Assembly (NCBI GenBank): GCA_964437185.1
Contig: CAYTFU010000007.1
Coordinates: 1-59,851, forward strand
Origin: UBA10103 sp964437185
GTDB lineage: Bacteria > Patescibacteriota > Minisyncoccia > Phycocordibacterales > UBA2100
Length of the DNA stretch: 59,851 nucleotides
Reading direction: 5' to 3'
Position numbers and translations under genes: made by a program. Shown here piece after piece: positions 57,356 to 59,851 of the stretch. A model generated the notes under the pieces. It was not told the origin of the DNA and did not search any database. It saw only the letters and a list, made by a program, of their open reading frames with translations. The number at the start of each line of letters is the position of its first letter. Position 1 is the first letter of the stretch.

Positions 57356-59851
57356 TTGAAGCTTGATCGTCCGGATATTTTGACACATAGACACTACATA
57401 CGTGCTAGCCTGTTTGCAATTTTATTTGCGGGGGCCATTGTGCCCTTTGCGTTTTCTGCATCGTTTGCAAGCGCGGCAGGGGTGCCGAGCATTATCAGTT
57501 ACCAGGGACGGCTTAATGATGCGAGTGGCAATTTACTTGGAGGCACGGGTACAACGTACTATTTTAAGTTTTCCATTTGGGACAGTGCCACTGTTGGCTC
57601 GGGCAGCCGACTCTGGCCCCTTGCCGCTCCGGCCACGTCGACTGCCACTGTGCGGAGCGGGGTCTTCAATGTTGATATCGGGGATACTGCCAGTGGGTAC
57701 CCTGATGTGTTGAATTTTAATTTCAGCACCGCCAGAGATGTGTACCTGCAGGTAGAAGTTTCTTCCGACAATGTCACTTTTCAAACTCTCTCGCCGCGCC
57801 AACGAATTTCTTCAGCTTCATTCGCGCAGCTTGCGGGAGCGGTGAGCGGATCTACGACACCTTCGTCGTTTGGTACGACGACTGCGATTGGTGGTTCGGT
57901 GGTGACCATCGAGTCTACCTCGACTGCTTCGACGGCACTTACCCTCCGTGCGTTCTCCTCTCAGATCGCCAACCTTTTTCAAATTCAAAGTTCCGCGGGT
58001 TCAAATCTATTCTACGTGAACTCGCTCGGGAGTCTTTTTGCGGCAGGCTTAGAAATTGCCGGTTATGCGACCACGTCATCCCTTGCAATCACGGGCGGAC
58101 TTTTTCAAAACGGGCTTGCAGATTGTAGCGGCGAATCGCAGACGCTTTTGTACAGCTCGAGTACGGGCAAGTTTTCTTGCGGTACGGATTCCGGCGCAGC
58201 AGGATCTGGAGTTGCGACGATTGAGGAAAACAACGTGAGTGTCGTCACGTCGGCAACGTCAATCGATTTTCTTGGGGCGGATTTTACGGTAAGCGCTGAC
58301 GGGTCGGAAGGCGACATTGCGATCGACTACGTAAGCTCAGGGATTGCACGCCGCGGTCAAAATGAAACCGTTTCTGGTTCGTGGTCGTTCACGGCTCTCG
58401 CACTTTTGAGTCGTGCTACAAGTTCTCTGTTCTCGAATACCGGTATTGCGTATTTTGGCGGTACTGCGACGACCACGATCGACGCTGCAGGTAATGTCGC
58501 TGTCGCAGGTACTCTTGGTGTGACGGGAAGTACGACGCTTGCACACGCAACCTCAACCACCTTTGCAACCGGCGTACTGTGTCTTACGGGGGATGTTTGC
58601 CGAAGCACATGGCCGACAAGTTCGATTTGGACTGACGGCGGATCGTATCTTTCGCCGCTTACTCCAGGAGACGGACTTTTGGTCAACGCGGCGTCTTCCA
58701 CAATCACCAATCTCGCTGTCGTGAACGCAACCACCACGAGCGCCACCTCAACGAATCTGTATTCATCTTCGCTCGTTGCGGGGAACGCAACGTCAACGAC
58801 GTTGTTCTCATCAACCTTTCAAGCGACTAACGCCACCACTACCACCATGGGAATCGGTACGCTCAATCTCACCAACGCGCTCACGGTCGCCAACGGCGGC
58901 ACGGGTGCAACCACGCTCACGGGACTTCTCCAAGGTAATGGCGCAGGAGCATTTACTGTCATTACTAATTCTTCCACTGCAGGACAAATTCTGCGCGTGA
59001 CAGGAGCTTCTACCTACGCGTGGGGAGCGCTCGATCTTTCTGATACCGATGCCATTACTGGCGACCTTCCATTTGGGAACCTCGCTCAAGTTGCTGCAAA
59101 TTCTATCCTCGGCAACATCACGGGCTCGACCGCAGACGCAACATCAATCTCGACCTCCTCACTCTTCGCAGGAACACCGGGGACAATACTCGCGCGCGTT
59201 GGCACCACATGGATTGGCGTCGCCACTACCACGTTCTCAGGAGGTCTTACATACGCAGCAGGAAATGTCACCGCAGATCTCGGTACCTCGATCGACCTCG
59301 CGAGCGCAGAAGTTACCGGACTCCTCGGCATCGGCAGTGGCGGTACAGGTGTCGGATCTTTCAGTCAGGGATGGATCTATTCCTCAGGATCTGGTGCGCT
59401 CGCAGCGAGCACTTCGCCAACAATTAATTACCTCGTCGCCACATCATCGACCGCATCACAATTCTGGGGAGGACTCATTACCTTTGCCTCCACCACGCTG
59501 CAGAACTTCACGGGCCTAAACAGCACAACAACTAACTCGACGTCGACGACGCTCTTTGCTTCTGTTCTCGCTGCAACCAACGGCACCGTCGCATCGCTCT
59601 TTAGTACCAATAGCACCACCACAAACGCAACATCGACAAATCTGTATTCGTCTTCACTTTCTGCAACCAACGCAACTTCATCAACGCTTTTCTCCTCTGT
59701 CCTCCAATCGACCAACGCGACTTCAACAAATCTCGCAGCGACCGTGCTCTGTCTCTCGGGAGATACGTGCCGCACGACTTGGCCCACCACCTCAACCTTC
59801 ACCTGGCCATTCCCCAACAACGCCACCTCCACACTCCTCTCGTTCACGGGC
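57356..59851 (+). CDS. Giant Ser/Thr-rich repeat surface protein (partial)
   Basis: At least 832 aa, open at the right edge. No in-frame ATG exists after the stop at 57347-57349, so TTG 57356 (or 57380) is the likely start, giving a signal peptide (SLFAILFAGAIVPFAFSA) ending near ASA-A about residue 42. Domain 1 (about 43-160, GVPSIISYQGRLNDASGN..) resembles the start of phage-tail-fibre-like adhesins. Then Ala/Thr/Ser/Asn repeats, e.g. NATSTNLYSSSL and VLCLTGDVCRSTWP, appear twice about 1.17 kb apart. Probably a long adhesin or fibre. Confidence 0.8.
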   Translation, partial: MKLDRPDILTHRHYIRASLFAILFAGAIVPFAFSASFASAAGVPSIISYQGRLNDASGNLLGGTGTTYYFKFSIWDSATVGSGSRLWPLAAPATSTATVRSGVFNVDIGDTASGYPDVLNFNFSTARDVYLQVEVSSDNVTFQTLSPRQRISSASFAQLAGAVSGSTTPSSFGTTTAIGGSVVTIESTSTASTALTLRAFSSQIANLFQIQSSAGSNLFYVNSLGSLFAAGLEIAGYATTSSLAITGGLFQNGLADCSGESQTLLYSSSTGKFSCGTDSGAAGSGVATIEENNVSVVTSATSIDFLGADFTVSADGSEGDIAIDYVSSGIARRGQNETVSGSWSFTALALLSRATSSLFSNTGIAYFGGTATTTIDAAGNVAVAGTLGVTGSTTLAHATSTTFATGVLCLTGDVCRSTWPTSSIWTDGGSYLSPLTPGDGLLVNAASSTITNLAVVNATTTSATSTNLYSSSLVAGNATSTTLFSSTFQATNATTTTMGIGTLNLTNALTVANGGTGATTLTGLLQGNGAGAFTVITNSSTAGQILRVTGASTYAWGALDLSDTDAITGDLPFGNLAQVAANSILGNITGSTADATSISTSSLFAGTPGTILARVGTTWIGVATTTFSGGLTYAAGNVTADLGTSIDLASAEVTGLLGIGSGGTGVGSFSQGWIYSSGSGALAASTSPTINYLVATSSTASQFWGGLITFASTTLQNFTGLNSTTTNSTSTTLFASVLAATNGTVASLFSTNSTTTNATSTNLYSSSLSATNATSSTLFSSVLQSTNATSTNLAATVLCLSGDTCRTTWPTTSTFTWPFPNNATSTLLSFTG

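Overview
The window looks like a chromosomal segment of a small-genome bacterium of the Parcubacteria/Patescibacteria (Candidate Phyla Radiation) type. This is an inference. It rests on the mix of short housekeeping proteins (a DnaX without its zinc module, a 515-aa Rel without ACT domain), DUF5652 and DUF3467 small proteins, surface proteins built from peptidoglycan-binding plus IPT/TIG domains or Ser/Thr-rich repeats, and no biosynthetic pathway beyond queuosine steps. No rRNA is present to place it; one tRNA (Gln, UUG) is.

Layout. 1-206: hairpin-rich non-coding stretch. 207-2430: a DUF2726 protein, an inositol-monophosphatase-like enzyme and a minus-strand DUF2784 gene with an unusually strong ribosome-binding site. 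2543-7510: copper-handling cluster (CsoR with perfect operator, CopA, tandem-DUF305 protein, small membrane protein, HMA-DsbD fusion, cupredoxin). 7535-16679: GIY-YIG protein, cytochrome b5 and membrane partner, DEAD-box helicase, two stand-alone receiver proteins, and two large surface proteins. 16719-23543: SanA-like protein, ABC exporter, GH18 protein, DsbA-like oxidoreductase, TypA; two long perfect palindromes lie here. 23637-26618: MntR/DtxR-like regulator with a manganese-type ABC importer. 26668-33362: MsrB, RluA-type synthase, a matrixin with coiled coil, a YgjP-type metalloprotease and small proteins. 33396-46646: core genes parB, rel, topA, dprA, serS, ftsQ, dus, dnaX, plus a 486-aa protein with Rel-like sequence features. 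46660-48363: toxin-antitoxin pair, tRNA-Gln, direct repeats. 48408-56980: MhqD/MhqE-like pair, AI-2E-type permease, queF, a 2-hydroxyacid dehydrogenase, cyclophilin, ABC-F protein, tgt and an RsuA/RluB-type synthase. 57356-end: a truncated giant repeat protein.

The strongest genome-scale signal is promoter architecture. About thirty genes on both strands have a -10 hexamer, often as an extended TGn-TANNNT element, ending only 6-8 bases before the start codon, with no Shine-Dalgarno sequence. This predicts widespread leaderless mRNAs and fixes many start codons. A minority of genes (2056-2430, 44451-44684, 26668-26985, 7535-7810) instead carry SD sequences.

Other observations for follow-up: a 61-bp inverted-repeat insertion inside serS that is read through in frame; an A-AAA-AAG slippery heptamer at the very end of dnaX, next to its stop and in the right phase to fuse DnaX to the overlapping methyltransferase; a hairpin leader before typA; and two perfect palindromes of 38 and 40 bp sharing a TTGTCC/GGACAA core. 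All functional statements come from reading the sequence and family knowledge; no searches were run.
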